Source: an uncultured Latescibacterota bacterium
GTDB lineage: Bacteria > Latescibacterota > UBA2968
Assembly (NCBI GenBank): GCA_951812755.1
Contig: OX638329.1
Span: 2,341,339 to 2,405,338 of the forward strand
DNA: 64,000 nt
Direction: 5' to 3'
The notes below the pieces were generated by a model. The model did not search any database and was not told where the DNA came from. It saw only the letters and a program-made list of their open reading frames with translations. Both the position numbers and the translations under genes were made by a program. This document shows positions 28,411-37,682 of the stretch, piece after piece (position 1 is the first letter of the stretch; each line of letters starts with the position of its first letter).

Positions 28411-28974
28411 TTAGGACAGATTTTCGAGGAGTTTTGCGATAGGCCAATCGCCCTCGGCGCGAATGTCGAGGGTGAATCGTTGCTTGGCCTCTTTTCTGCG
28501 TTTGGCAATCACCTCTGAACCGTTGTAAAGCTGGTGCAACAACGCCTGTAAGTCGTCAGTTATGGCGTTGTGCGTATTTTCGTTATTGGGGGCATTGAGG
28601 CGGTCGTTGAGGATGAGCCTGAGTTCATTCCCTCGGAACGCGACCGCTTCTTCTGTTTCAAGACGCCGACAGGTTTCACAGGCCGCGCGAACCGCAGCAG
28701 ATAATTGCTGTGCAAAACCACCTCCGTTGGGTTGCTTGCGGTTGTAGAGCAGGCCGCGTTTTGCGTCTGTGTCGTCAATGCTGATGTCGTATTCGTGACC
28801 AAGGAGCAAGGTCACAGGGCCATTGGGTACGTGACTGTAATCGGCTACGTCGAGTAGCACATCTGACCCATTGTGTGCAGAAATCCAATTGTTAAAGGTT
28901 TGAAACCATGTATCAGGCGCAATATTGTGCCCCTGATCGAGATAAAATTTGACACTGATTTTATGGGTTGGCAT
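28411..28974 (-). CDS. Conserved-looking hypothetical protein, 187 residues
   Basis: Function not recognised. The product is soluble, starts MPTHKISVKFYLDQG, and contains LLDVADYSHVPNGPVTLLLGHEYDI, then a helical half with a CETC pair. No catalytic signature was seen. ATG 28974 is preferred, since the 18-residue extension to 29028 lies in a repeat-like leader. It sits between the ferredoxin and siroheme reductase genes in the same direction and may belong with them. Confidence 0.65.
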   Translation of the reverse strand: MPTHKISVKFYLDQGHNIAPDTWFQTFNNWISAHNGSDVLLDVADYSHVPNGPVTLLLGHEYDISIDDTDAKRGLLYNRKQPNGGGFAQQLSAAVRAACETCRRLETEEAVAFRGNELRLILNDRLNAPNNENTHNAITDDLQALLHQLYNGSEVIAKRRKEAKQRFTLDIRAEGDWPIAKLLENLS

Positions 28975-29019
28975 AAATGACTCGTTTTTGGGGTAATACG
29001 TAAGAGGTGAGTGCCTTTC

Positions 29020-29055
29020 ATGTCTCACGTCTTACTTCTCACGTTTTACGTTTCA
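29020..29055. repeat. TCTCACGT/TTTTACGT dispersed repeat
   Basis: This is a run of degenerate 9-10-base units (TGTCTCACG, TCTTACTTC, TCACGTTTTACG, TTTCAT). A close relative is at 51717-51745 (CTCACCTTTTACGTTTTACG). It sits exactly at the end of the reductase gene. Confidence 0.55.
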
Positions 29056-31281
29056 TACCACATTCATTTGACCATAACAGGCATAGGCTTCTTCGATGAA
29101 GAGTTGCGCTTCTTCAACGACCTGGTGGGCAATGTCGCGGGTGTATTCGGCAACTTCGTCTTCGTGAACGCGGAAGAGATAATTGGCAAATTTTGCGCCG
29201 GCAAACTGGTTGTAGAACAACTCGGTATCGCAAAAGCGCGTGCGAAATTCTTCGACAATGGCATCGGCATCTTCGGGTACGTCGAGAAACTGCGTTTTGA
29301 CCAGTGCTTTGGCGGCGTGCAACATGGCGTTGAAAGCCGTTTTGTACGCGGCTTCGTAGTCGCCTTCCTCCAGGTGAATCTGCGATTCAAAGGATTCGGT
29401 TTCGCAGCCAGACAGTTCAAATTGCACCAGTGAAACCACTTCGCCAGCGCATTCACCTTTGCCCATATCGCCGATGGTAAATTCGCGTATGTCACCCCAG
29501 TCCGTATAGTAGGATGCGTCGATTTCATGTGCGGGAACTTGCGTGAGGCCCTGAAGCAGTTCTTTGACGTCTTTTTTTCCGATGCGCTGAATATAGGCCT
29601 GAAAGCTTTCGTCTTTTTCGCGGTTTTCGACGTAGTTGTCGGTGATGCGTTCAATGACGTCCGGAATATTTTTGGAGGGAATAGCGCCCATGGCCAGGCC
29701 GTAAGAGGCCGCATTTTCGGTCCATTGTCCGCCGAGTACGACCTGGAAGTGAGGCACGGTATAGCCATTGATTTTTCGGCTGTTGCCGTAAAAACCGAGA
29801 TCGGCTACGTGGTGTTGACCACAGGAGTTAAAACACCCGCTGATTTTGATGCGGAAGTTTTTGATGGCGTCGTCGAGTTGGAGGTTCTGTTGCGCCAATT
29901 GCGTTCGCAACTCCGCTGCGAGACCGCGCGACGAGGAAATGCCCAATTTGCAAGTGTCGGTGCCCGGACAGGCGGTGACATCGACAATGGTGCCAGCCCC
30001 TGGTTCGGCTAATTCCAGTTCACAAAGGTCATTGTAGAGTGAAACGACATCGGATTCGCTGACCCATCGAAGTATGATGTTTTGCTCGACGGTGGTGCGA
30101 ATGGTGTCTTTGACGTATTTGCGCGCGATATCGGCCAGGTTCCTCATCTGTTCGGATGTGATATCCCCAAGAGGCAGACATATCGTTGCGACCACATAGC
30201 CTTCTTGCCGTTGTTGGTAGATGTTGGTTTCTGCCCAGGCGTCAAATGCTTTGGGGCGCGCAACCCCATTGAGGGGAGCAGCGATTTTGAGGGGTTCTTC
30301 CCCGTAGCTATCCAGGTCGTCGAGATAGGCTGTCCAGGCGGGGTCTTCGGGCATGATTTTGCGTTCTTCTTCGACCAGGCGAATAAATTCTTCGATGCCG
30401 AGCTTGGCGACGAGGAACTTAATACGCGCACGGGCGCGATTAGTTTTTTCGCCCAGGCGAGCAAAAACGCGGCATATTGCTTGCGCTGTGGGCAAGAGTT
30501 CTTCGGGAGGCAAAAATTCCGAGTAGAGCTTGGCCTGGTGGGGCACGGCGCCCAAACCGCCACCGACATAGGTTTCGAACCCGCGTTTGCCATCTTTGAT
30601 GCGCGCGATCATGCCCATGTCGTGCATGCTGGTCAAACCGCATGCTTCCTGGGCGCATCCGGAAAAGGCGATTTTGAATTTGCGACCAAAGTCCTGGCAG
30701 TCGGGATGCCCGAGGAGGAATTCGGCAAGGGCCTGAGAATACGGCGTGACATCAAATGTTTCGGTGTGACACACGCCCGAAAGCGGACAGGCAGTGACAT
30801 TGCGGATGGAGTTTCCGCAGGCTTCTCGGGTGGTAATGCCCACGGCGGCGAGGCGGCGCATGAGGTCGGGTGTGTCTTCGATGTGTACGTAGTGAATTTG
30901 AATATCCTGGCGCGTGGTGATGTGCAATATGCCGTCAGAATATTCTTCGGCTATGTCGGCCAATACCTCCATTTGATCGGTGGTCAGGCCGCCATAAGGG
31001 ATTTTGATGCGCTGCATACCCGGCGCATCCCAGACCGTGTCTGGACCTTTGAGAAGGTCGCCGCTGGGGTATTGGAGTGCTTTGGTTACCTGGCCGTCAA
31101 AGCGTTGCCCATTGTCGTAGCGCTGGCCGTAAACACCGCGGCGAAGACGGGTTTCGGCAAAGACGCGGTCGTCGATTTGTCCCTGTTTTTTTTGTTCGAT
31201 CTGCGCTTCAAATGTATCGATTTCGGTACTTAGATCTTCCGGGATCAGATCGCGCAATTCTTCTTTCCAGTTCGCGTTCAT
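29053..31281 (-). CDS. Ferredoxin-dependent nitrite/sulfite reductase with C-terminal extension
   Basis: A siroheme/[4Fe-4S] reductase of 742 residues. It has the two-fold repeat of this family: ferrodoxin-like half-domains near residues 75-140 and 360-420, and cluster Cys residues in TACPGTDTCKLG and SGCFNSCGQHH. It would reduce nitrite to ammonia or sulfite to sulfide with electrons from ferredoxin. About 150 extra C-terminal residues form an all-helical domain (AAYKTAFNAMLHAAKALVK) resembling a HEPN-type helix bundle. Neighbours gltBD, ferredoxin and moaA favour the nitrite role (inference). Confidence 0.9.
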   Translation of the reverse strand: MNANWKEELRDLIPEDLSTEIDTFEAQIEQKKQGQIDDRVFAETRLRRGVYGQRYDNGQRFDGQVTKALQYPSGDLLKGPDTVWDAPGMQRIKIPYGGLTTDQMEVLADIAEEYSDGILHITTRQDIQIHYVHIEDTPDLMRRLAAVGITTREACGNSIRNVTACPLSGVCHTETFDVTPYSQALAEFLLGHPDCQDFGRKFKIAFSGCAQEACGLTSMHDMGMIARIKDGKRGFETYVGGGLGAVPHQAKLYSEFLPPEELLPTAQAICRVFARLGEKTNRARARIKFLVAKLGIEEFIRLVEEERKIMPEDPAWTAYLDDLDSYGEEPLKIAAPLNGVARPKAFDAWAETNIYQQRQEGYVVATICLPLGDITSEQMRNLADIARKYVKDTIRTTVEQNIILRWVSESDVVSLYNDLCELELAEPGAGTIVDVTACPGTDTCKLGISSSRGLAAELRTQLAQQNLQLDDAIKNFRIKISGCFNSCGQHHVADLGFYGNSRKINGYTVPHFQVVLGGQWTENAASYGLAMGAIPSKNIPDVIERITDNYVENREKDESFQAYIQRIGKKDVKELLQGLTQVPAHEIDASYYTDWGDIREFTIGDMGKGECAGEVVSLVQFELSGCETESFESQIHLEEGDYEAAYKTAFNAMLHAAKALVKTQFLDVPEDADAIVEEFRTRFCDTELFYNQFAGAKFANYLFRVHEDEVAEYTRDIAHQVVEEAQLFIEEAYACYGQMNVV

Positions 31282-31372
31282 AATATACCACCTGTGGCGG
31301 AGATTTTTAGTTGAGCAGGATCAAAAATGAATGTGAAACTTAGTGTATTATGGGGATTTGTCAAGGGTAAAA

Positions 31373-31410
31373 GGAGAGAAGTGTGAAGTGAGAAGTGTGA
31401 AGTGAGAAGT
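31373..31410. repeat. 14-bp tandem repeat GTGTGAAGTGAGAA
   Basis: Two perfect head-to-tail copies lie at 31381-31408, flanked by partial units (GAGAGAA before, GT after). The surrounding gap 31282-31475 otherwise holds only TTCATCC-rich sequence and no gene. Confidence 0.75.
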
Positions 31411-31475
31411 CCACCCATCACTACCCAGAGGCTGGTGTCTTATCATCCTTCACCCTTCATCCTTCTCCCTTTCCG

Positions 31476-32486
31476 TTATCCCCCGATTTGATACATCTCG
31501 ATTTTGCGAGTTGCAGGGGTGTGATTAGAGCGGATTTCGGAGTAGCGGTCTGTGCGGCGGCGCCATATCCGGGCGATCTGGTCGCGGAGGTGGGCATTGG
31601 ATGCCCCTCGTCTCAGGCTATCGCGCAGGTCTGTTCCCTCTGAGGCGAAGAGGCAGGTGTAGAGTTTGCCGTCGGTGGATAAGCGCGCGCGCGTACAGTC
31701 GCCGCAAAAGGGTTGCGTGACAGAGGCGATGATGCCAATTTCACCACCGCCGTCGAGATAGCGATAGCGTTTTGCGACTTCGCCTGTGTAGTTGGGGTCG
31801 AGGGGTTCGAGAGGTAAGACGGTGTGAATGCGGTCGATAATTTCTGCGGCGGGCACGACCTGATCCAGGTTCCAGTTGTTGCGATTGCCAACGTCCATAA
31901 ACTCGATGAATCGCAGGATGTGTCCCGTGTTGTGGAAGTGTTGCGCGAGGTCGATGACGAGGTGATCGTTGATGTCTTTTTGGACGACTGCGTTGATTTT
32001 TATGGCCTGAAATCCCGCCTTTTCAGCCGCGCGAATGCCTTTGAGGACGCGCTCGCTGCCATGGGTGCGACCGCTCATGCGATTAAATGTCTGGTCGTCA
32101 ATCGCATCGAGGCTCACGGTGAGGCGGTGCAGACCAGCGTCTTTGAGGCTTTGCGCTTTGTCGGCGAGGAGATAGCCGTTGGTGGTGAGGGTGAGGTCTT
32201 GAACGCCAGAGATCTGCGATAGTTTGGCGATGAGGGTTTCGAGGTCTCGGCGCAGGAGAGGCTCACCGCCGGTGACGCGGATTTTGGTGACGCCGAGTGC
32301 GACGAAAATTCTGGCGAGGCGGGTGATTTCTTCAAAGGTGAGGATTTCTGCTTTGGGAAGAAATTCGTACTTTTCGCCAAAAATTTCGGCAGGCATGCAA
32401 TAGGGACAGCGGAAATTGCATTTGTCTGTGACCGAAATACGCAGGTCGCGAATGGGGCGTTGCAAGGTGTCGAGGAGATCGGACAT
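31476..32486 (-). CDS. moaA: GTP 3',8-cyclase (molybdenum cofactor biosynthesis)
   Basis: A 336-residue radical-SAM enzyme that starts molybdopterin synthesis from GTP. The N-terminal cluster is C23-x3-C27-x2-C30 (DKCNFRCPYC), VTGGEPLLRRD binds AdoMet, and the C-terminal cluster has CGDCTRARLS...YTCLF. The chain ends in Gly-Gly, the tail required in MoaA. Mo-cofactor need fits a nitrate reductase encoded elsewhere and the nitrite reductase next door. The leader has no clear ribosome site; it is made of the A/T repeat at 32489-32521. Confidence 0.95.
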   Translation of the reverse strand: MSDLLDTLQRPIRDLRISVTDKCNFRCPYCMPAEIFGEKYEFLPKAEILTFEEITRLARIFVALGVTKIRVTGGEPLLRRDLETLIAKLSQISGVQDLTLTTNGYLLADKAQSLKDAGLHRLTVSLDAIDDQTFNRMSGRTHGSERVLKGIRAAEKAGFQAIKINAVVQKDINDHLVIDLAQHFHNTGHILRFIEFMDVGNRNNWNLDQVVPAAEIIDRIHTVLPLEPLDPNYTGEVAKRYRYLDGGGEIGIIASVTQPFCGDCTRARLSTDGKLYTCLFASEGTDLRDSLRRGASNAHLRDQIARIWRRRTDRYSEIRSNHTPATRKIEMYQIGG

Positions 32487-32488
32487 TG

Positions 32489-32521
32489 GAATTAAAAATT
32501 AAAAATTAAGAATTAAAAATT
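32489..32521. repeat. A/T-rich heptad repeat (ATTAAAA) at the moaA start
   Basis: Four units of AATTAAAA/AATTAAG directly precede the moaA start codon. The same repeat type occurs at 58146-58165, 58425-58466 and 63184-63213. Confidence 0.8.
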
Positions 32522-32555
32522 GATCATCATTCGGCAAGGGGCTAAAAATAGTCGC

Positions 32556-33572
32556 TTAGAATTTCAAGATTGTCCATACGGGTATGTGATCCGAAGCAAA
32601 GTCGCCGCGTGTGGTATAGACGATTTCGTCACCGGAGAATCTGATGCGCGAGCGGGTTCCCTTCACGGCTTCGGCGTGGGTGAAAACGCCCGATGAGTGA
32701 ACGTTATCTTTCAGGTTTTGGGACACGAGGATTTGGTCGAAAAGGATTGCTTTGACTTTGACGTCCCGGGCAAAATTGTGGGGTTTGTCCCGCCATTTGT
32801 TGTTTTCAGCACGCGCACCCGGGACCATGGGATCAAAAATATCGCTTTCGATTTTGTCGTATATATCGTGGTACCCGTAAGAACAATGGTCCCGATCTAA
32901 CAGGCTCTCGGATGTGTTGTAGAGAAATGCATCGGGCATCTGGTCGATTCCGGGAAGTGCGTCGGGATTGCCGTATTCGAGAATATTGAGCGAGCGGTCG
33001 TCTGGATTGTCGTTGAAGTCGCCGAGCAATACAATGTGGTCGTATTTCACGCGGCTGGTGAGATAGCGCATGGTCATGGTCGCGCTGGCTTCTCGGCGCG
33101 GGTTGGTTTTGTCGCGCCCGCCCGATCGCGATTTGGCGTGGTGAACCAGAATAATTAAGCGGCGTCCATATCCCTCGACATAAGCCTGGAGGAGATCGCG
33201 CTTTCGAGGAAATGCCTGGTCGTGTACTTTTTCTGGAAAGACCATTTTGAAATCGGTAATCTCATAAGGCTCGCGCACTGCTATGGCGAGTTCCTGGAGT
33301 TCTTCGGGATCATCGAGCATGCCAATGGTATAGTTGTCGGGCAAAATGCGCTCGAGCGCAGATTTTGATTGGATTTCCTGAAAGCCGATAATGTCTGCAT
33401 TGAGTTCGCGCATAACTGTTTGCAGGCGTTCCTGGCGCGCATTGGAAATGCCATCGTCGAGCCAATAGATGTTGTAAGTCGCAATCTTGATCTCGGCAGG
33501 CTGTGGGCCACACGCAAAAAATAGAAGCAGAATCAGGGAGGCGAGATATGTTTTCCACACTCGTTTTTGCAT
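32556..33572 (-). CDS. Lipoprotein, endonuclease/exonuclease/phosphatase superfamily
   Basis: A 338-residue protein with a lipoprotein signal (SLILLLFFAC, lipobox Cys21), then an EEP (DNase I-like) fold: IATYNIYWLDD, IIGFQEIQ with the metal-binding Glu, VHHAKSRSGG, LLGDFNDNPDD and the closing SDHIPV with the catalytic Asp-His pair. It is probably anchored outside the inner membrane and hydrolyses a phosphodiester (nucleic acid or lipid). I chose ATG 33572 because the upstream 39 residues lack a ribosome site and would bury the signal. It starts 118 bases after smc. Confidence 0.85.
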   Translation of the reverse strand: MQKRVWKTYLASLILLLFFACGPQPAEIKIATYNIYWLDDGISNARQERLQTVMRELNADIIGFQEIQSKSALERILPDNYTIGMLDDPEELQELAIAVREPYEITDFKMVFPEKVHDQAFPRKRDLLQAYVEGYGRRLIILVHHAKSRSGGRDKTNPRREASATMTMRYLTSRVKYDHIVLLGDFNDNPDDRSLNILEYGNPDALPGIDQMPDAFLYNTSESLLDRDHCSYGYHDIYDKIESDIFDPMVPGARAENNKWRDKPHNFARDVKVKAILFDQILVSQNLKDNVHSSGVFTHAEAVKGTRSRIRFSGDEIVYTTRGDFASDHIPVWTILKF

Positions 33573-33628
33573 GCAAATCTCCGGATAGGGAACAGGTATG
33601 GCTATCTGCTTTATAATATACACGATTG

Positions 33629-33668
33629 CAAAAAAAATAAAAGGGCAACGGTATAAACCGCCGCCCTT
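33629..33668 (-). terminator. Rho-independent terminator after smc
   Basis: On the minus strand a 7-bp AAAGGGC / GCCCTTT stem, topped by a 4-bp CGGT / ACCG stem and the loop TTAT, is followed by TTTTATTTTTTTT. It lies just downstream of the smc stop and ends transcription before the lipoprotein gene. Confidence 0.85.
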
Positions 33669-33689
33669 TGTGTTGTCCGCCGCGAACAA

Positions 33690-36600
33690 TCAATCGTCAT
33701 CTGCGGGTTGTGCCACGGCTTCGGGGAACGAGGCGACATCATTGACCTGGTTTTCGCTATTGTCGGACATTTTGACGGAAACGAGCCTGGAGACGCCGGG
33801 TTCTTCCATGGTTACGCCGTGCAGGGTTTCGCCAGATTCCATCGTCCCTTTGTTGTGGGTGACAACGATGAACTGCGACTGTTCGGAGAATTTTTTGATG
33901 ACTTTGACAAAGCGCGCGATATTGGCATCATCGAGGGGCGCATCGACTTCGTCGAGGACGCAAAAGGGACTGGGTTTGACCAGATAAATTGCAAAGAGAA
34001 GGGCAATGGCCGTCAGCGCGCGTTCGCCACCCGAAAGCAGGTTAATGCTTTGAAGGCGTTTACCCCAGGGCCGGGCTGTGATGATGATGGGGGCCTCGAG
34101 GGGATCTTCTTCGGGCGGCATAGTCAGGTCGGCTTCTCCGCCCTCAAAAAATTCCTGGAATGTGTTCTGGAAGTGTTCTCGAATGCTACCGAAGGTATTG
34201 AGAAAGCGCTGGCGCGCCGTGCGATCGATACGCGTGATGGTGCGCTTGACAATTTCTTCGGCCTCCAAAAGGTCGTTGCGCTGTTGCGTGAGAAATTCAA
34301 GACGTTCTTTTTGAACTTCGTACTCTTCGAGTGCTGCCAGGTTGACAGATCCCATGCGCCGCATACGCTCTTGCAGTTCGTGGGTCTTTTTTTCGGCCAT
34401 ATCCGCGTTAAATTCGGGATCTTGAAAACGCCCCTGTTCGGCAATATCGACTTCGTAATCTCGTTTGAGGCGTTCGATAATCCCCTCGCCGCGCTCTTTG
34501 ATGTGCGCCATGGCGACCTGAAGTTCGCTTAGACGCTCGCGGTGTTGTGTTGTGCGGCGGTTCTTTTCGCGCAATTTTTCTTCAATGGCACGCGCCGCCA
34601 TCACGATTTCGTGTTGTCTGCGTGCTTGTGCATCGCGTTTGTGCTCAATGCGGGATTGTTGCTTGTGCAGGACTTCGAGTTCTCCAGACGCTGTTCCGAT
34701 GCTTTCTTCGCGTTCTCGTTTGCGGTTTTGGCTCTCATCAGCCTCGGCGGACAATCGCTCGATTTCGCGGGAAATGGCTTCGTGCTCTCGACCCTGGCGC
34801 ACGGCTTCATGTGCGAGGCTTTCGATGCGTTCTTTCAAAGAAGCGATGTCCACGCGCACAGCGGCGACGCCATCTTGAAGTACGCGCCGTTGGTGTTCTT
34901 TTTCGCGCAAGTCTTCATCCGCACGGTGAACTATATCTTCGAGGGTCTCGCGTTTGGCATCGAGCTTTGTTTGTTCCTCCTCTGCCTGAGAAATCAAATG
35001 CATCAATTCGCTTTCGCGCTCGGCAAGTTGTGCGGTCTCCTGGTCGAGTTCTGTCACTGCCCGAGCCTGGCGCTTGGCTTCTGTTTCGGCATTTTGCCTG
35101 TCTCTTTGAAGGCCCGCGCGGCGGTTGTGCAAATCGGCCAATGCGTTATCGCAGGCCTCAATTTGCGCGAGGTGTTTATCGAGTGTTTTGAGCGTGCGTG
35201 CCACTTGTGTTTCGATTTTTGAGAACTCGGATTGGGCGGATTTTATAGCCGACTGAAGGTCGTCAATTTGTTGCTGGCGACCGATGAGGCCCGATTCTGA
35301 GGTTGCATCTGCGCCGCCATATACCGTGCCATCGGCGGAAAAAACTTCGCCGCTGAGTGTCACAATCTCAACGCCTTTGGCATGCATGGTCCCACTGTGA
35401 ACAAGCGCGGTTTGTGCATCGCTTACAATCAAGGTGTGGCGCAACAGCGCGGATACGGCACCGTGTACATCGCGCTGTGGGTTTAACAGATCGCTTGCCA
35501 GCCCGACAATCCCTTCTCCTTTGGGGACTTCGCAAGGTGTGCCATTCGTGGAGATGACGCGTTCGAGGGGCAAAAATGCGGCAGCACCGTGCTCTCCTTG
35601 TCTGAGAAAGTCAATGGCCCAACGGGCGTCGTCGGTATTGCGTACGATCAGACATTCCAATGCCCGTCCCAGCGCGGCTTCAATGGCGGTGACATATTCG
35701 GAATTGACATCGACCATGTCGGCGACAACACCCTGTATGCGATTGGAAAAAGGCGAATCTACAGCCAGAGCGCGCACGCCTTTGGAATAGCCTTCAAAGC
35801 CTTCTCTCAGTTTTTGGAGGAGGGCGATTCGCGCCTGATCGGCTTCGATATTTGTGCGCAAGCGGTTGCGCGATTCGATTTGTTCGTCTCGCTGGGCAAT
35901 ACAGCGATCTCGCCCCGCGATCTGTTGCTGTCGTTCTTCGGTGTGTTGGGCAATTTGACCTTCAACTGCGGCGATTTGTGCTGCGGACTGATTGGCGATT
36001 TCGTCGGCCTCCTGGCGGCGTGCAGCCACGCGCTCAATATCCTGGGTCAAACGCGCCTGTCGCTGCACGATGCCCTCGCGTTCGGCCTGCATGCGCTCGA
36101 GGCCCTTGCCCTGATCGCTGCTTTGGCGCAACTGGTTCATCAACTGAGATTTTTGGGCATCAACTTGTGTGCGCTGTGTGTCCAGATCCCGGATTTCCGC
36201 TTCGAGTTTGGCGGTTTCCTCTTCGAGCGTTGCTTTTGCAGCTTCGAGTTTTTTAGCGGCTTCGCGTCTGTCTTGTTCTGCGGCTTTTTGGCCTTTTTGG
36301 GCACTGTCGAGACGCAATTTGAGCGATTTTTGCTGGTGCTCAGCGCGTTCTAAAAACGCCTGAATGCTGCGTATCTCTTCGCGTGCAACGAGTATTTCGC
36401 TGTCTTTGCCGTGTACGCGCTCGATGTGTTGCGATAGCTCGATATTGACCTCGGCCAGTACGCGGTCCTGATCGGTTAGTTCGACGCGCATTTCTTCGAG
36501 TTGGGCTTCGAGGGTGGTCGTGTTGGTTTCTGAAATTTCGATGTCTTCTTTGAGGAAGACCATTTCCTCGCGCATCGGCCCAGACTGGTCGGCCAGATCG

Positions 36601-37304
36601 AAGTATTGGAATCGCGCCAGTTTGATTTCGAGGTCGCGCAATTCATCAGATAGTGTTTTATAGAGCCTGGCTTTTCGCTCTTGCCGCTGTAGCGATGCGA
36701 CCTGACGTTGGATTTCTCCGAGCCAGTCTTCCATTCTCTGCAGGTCTTGTCGCACGGCAATGAGCCGATTCCACGCAGATCGTCGTCGGATTTTATACCG
36801 CGTCACACCGGCGGCTTCTTCAAAGCATCGGCGGCGTTCTTCGGCATTGTCGCTGATGATCTCATCCACCATCCCCTGTTCAATAACATAGGAAGACTGA
36901 GTGCCCAGTCCGGTATCCATCAGCAAGTTTTGGATGTCTTTCAGGCGGCACGGAATTTTATTGAGCAGGTAGTCGCTTTCGCCGGACCGGAACAAACGGC
37001 GGGTGATGGTGACTTCGGAAAATTCGGTGGGCAAAACTTTTTTGGAATTATCGAGTGTGAGCGATACTTCGGACATACCGAGGGGTTTGCGCGAGCGCGT
37101 ACCGGAAAAAATCACATCTCCCATACTGCCGCTACGCAAAGATCGGGGGCGCTGTTCGCCCAATGCCCAGCGCAGCGCATCGACCACATTGGACTTGCCA
37201 CAACCATTTGGTCCCACAACACATGTAATGCCTTTTTGGAAGGGCATGTCGAGCTTTTGAGCAAAGGACTTAAAACCCAGTGCTTGCAAACGAGTCAGGT
37301 GCAA
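33690..37304 (-). CDS. smc: Chromosome partition protein SMC
   Basis: A 1204-residue condensin ATPase. Walker A GPNGCGKS at 31-38; two long coiled coils (about 165-500 and 680-1030); between them the globular hinge (GFEGYSKGVRAL to GGADATSESGLIGR); C-terminal signature LLSGGERALTAIALLFA and Walker B VLDEVDAPLDDANI. It works as a homodimer with ScpA/ScpB in chromosome organisation. The start is a TTG preceded six bases earlier by a perfect AGGAGG, which looks genuine since no ATG is available nearby. A strong terminator follows the gene. Confidence 0.97.
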   Translation of the reverse strand: MHLTRLQALGFKSFAQKLDMPFQKGITCVVGPNGCGKSNVVDALRWALGEQRPRSLRSGSMGDVIFSGTRSRKPLGMSEVSLTLDNSKKVLPTEFSEVTITRRLFRSGESDYLLNKIPCRLKDIQNLLMDTGLGTQSSYVIEQGMVDEIISDNAEERRRCFEEAAGVTRYKIRRRSAWNRLIAVRQDLQRMEDWLGEIQRQVASLQRQERKARLYKTLSDELRDLEIKLARFQYFDLADQSGPMREEMVFLKEDIEISETNTTTLEAQLEEMRVELTDQDRVLAEVNIELSQHIERVHGKDSEILVAREEIRSIQAFLERAEHQQKSLKLRLDSAQKGQKAAEQDRREAAKKLEAAKATLEEETAKLEAEIRDLDTQRTQVDAQKSQLMNQLRQSSDQGKGLERMQAEREGIVQRQARLTQDIERVAARRQEADEIANQSAAQIAAVEGQIAQHTEERQQQIAGRDRCIAQRDEQIESRNRLRTNIEADQARIALLQKLREGFEGYSKGVRALAVDSPFSNRIQGVVADMVDVNSEYVTAIEAALGRALECLIVRNTDDARWAIDFLRQGEHGAAAFLPLERVISTNGTPCEVPKGEGIVGLASDLLNPQRDVHGAVSALLRHTLIVSDAQTALVHSGTMHAKGVEIVTLSGEVFSADGTVYGGADATSESGLIGRQQQIDDLQSAIKSAQSEFSKIETQVARTLKTLDKHLAQIEACDNALADLHNRRAGLQRDRQNAETEAKRQARAVTELDQETAQLAERESELMHLISQAEEEQTKLDAKRETLEDIVHRADEDLREKEHQRRVLQDGVAAVRVDIASLKERIESLAHEAVRQGREHEAISREIERLSAEADESQNRKREREESIGTASGELEVLHKQQSRIEHKRDAQARRQHEIVMAARAIEEKLREKNRRTTQHRERLSELQVAMAHIKERGEGIIERLKRDYEVDIAEQGRFQDPEFNADMAEKKTHELQERMRRMGSVNLAALEEYEVQKERLEFLTQQRNDLLEAEEIVKRTITRIDRTARQRFLNTFGSIREHFQNTFQEFFEGGEADLTMPPEEDPLEAPIIITARPWGKRLQSINLLSGGERALTAIALLFAIYLVKPSPFCVLDEVDAPLDDANIARFVKVIKKFSEQSQFIVVTHNKGTMESGETLHGVTMEEPGVSRLVSVKMSDNSENQVNDVASFPEAVAQPADDD

Positions 37305-37682
37305 TGAAAACCTCCTACTCGAATTCTTCTAAGAGCGTAAGACGCGAAAAAATAAAGGGATATGGTAATGCAAATCAAGATCCCATTGTGTCAAAACCCG
37401 ATGAAAAAAAATAGGGGATGCACTTTTGGACCGCATTTACACACAGCAGTCTGGGGAGATTTGGGGGACTACATTTTGTGGAGGGGAGGGTTGTTATATG
37501 TCGCTATAATACTATATCTTGTGGCAGTCGTCAAGGGTAAAAAATGGAGGTGGTGCCCCCGTGCCAGCCCGTTGGAGGTGCGGAGTGGGGTTCTTTGGCG
37601 ATTGACATTATATTATAGGCAGTCTAATTTAAGCAGGGCGTTTCTTACCTGTGCGACATTTTCTTAAAAACAGGAGTTTTTT
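37305..37682. other. Non-coding gap between smc and an enolase-superfamily gene
   Basis: These 378 bases separate divergent genes and contain no convincing ORF. They include a G-rich stretch (about 37440-37495), a TATAAT at 37506-37511, and a TTGACA at 37602-37607. No repeats or hairpins of note were seen. Confidence 0.6.
37602..37630 (+). promoter_or_regulatory. Possible sigma-70 promoter for the gene at 37683
   Basis: A perfect -35 TTGACA is followed after 17 bases by TAATTT, a weak -10 match. It lies 53 bases before the start codon. The strength of the -10 box makes this tentative. Confidence 0.3.

Noticed and set aside
30082-31233. Long plus-strand frame antisense to the siroheme reductase
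   Set aside because: Lies wholly inside a gene with full family motifs; its product has no recognisable domain. It is a shadow of codon bias.
33573-33689. Longer N-terminus of the lipoprotein gene
   Set aside because: It would place 39 residues before a clear lipoprotein signal and overlap the smc terminator.
37362-37667. 101-codon frame in the smc upstream gap
   Set aside because: No ribosome site, odd composition and no domain; it covers the likely promoter region.
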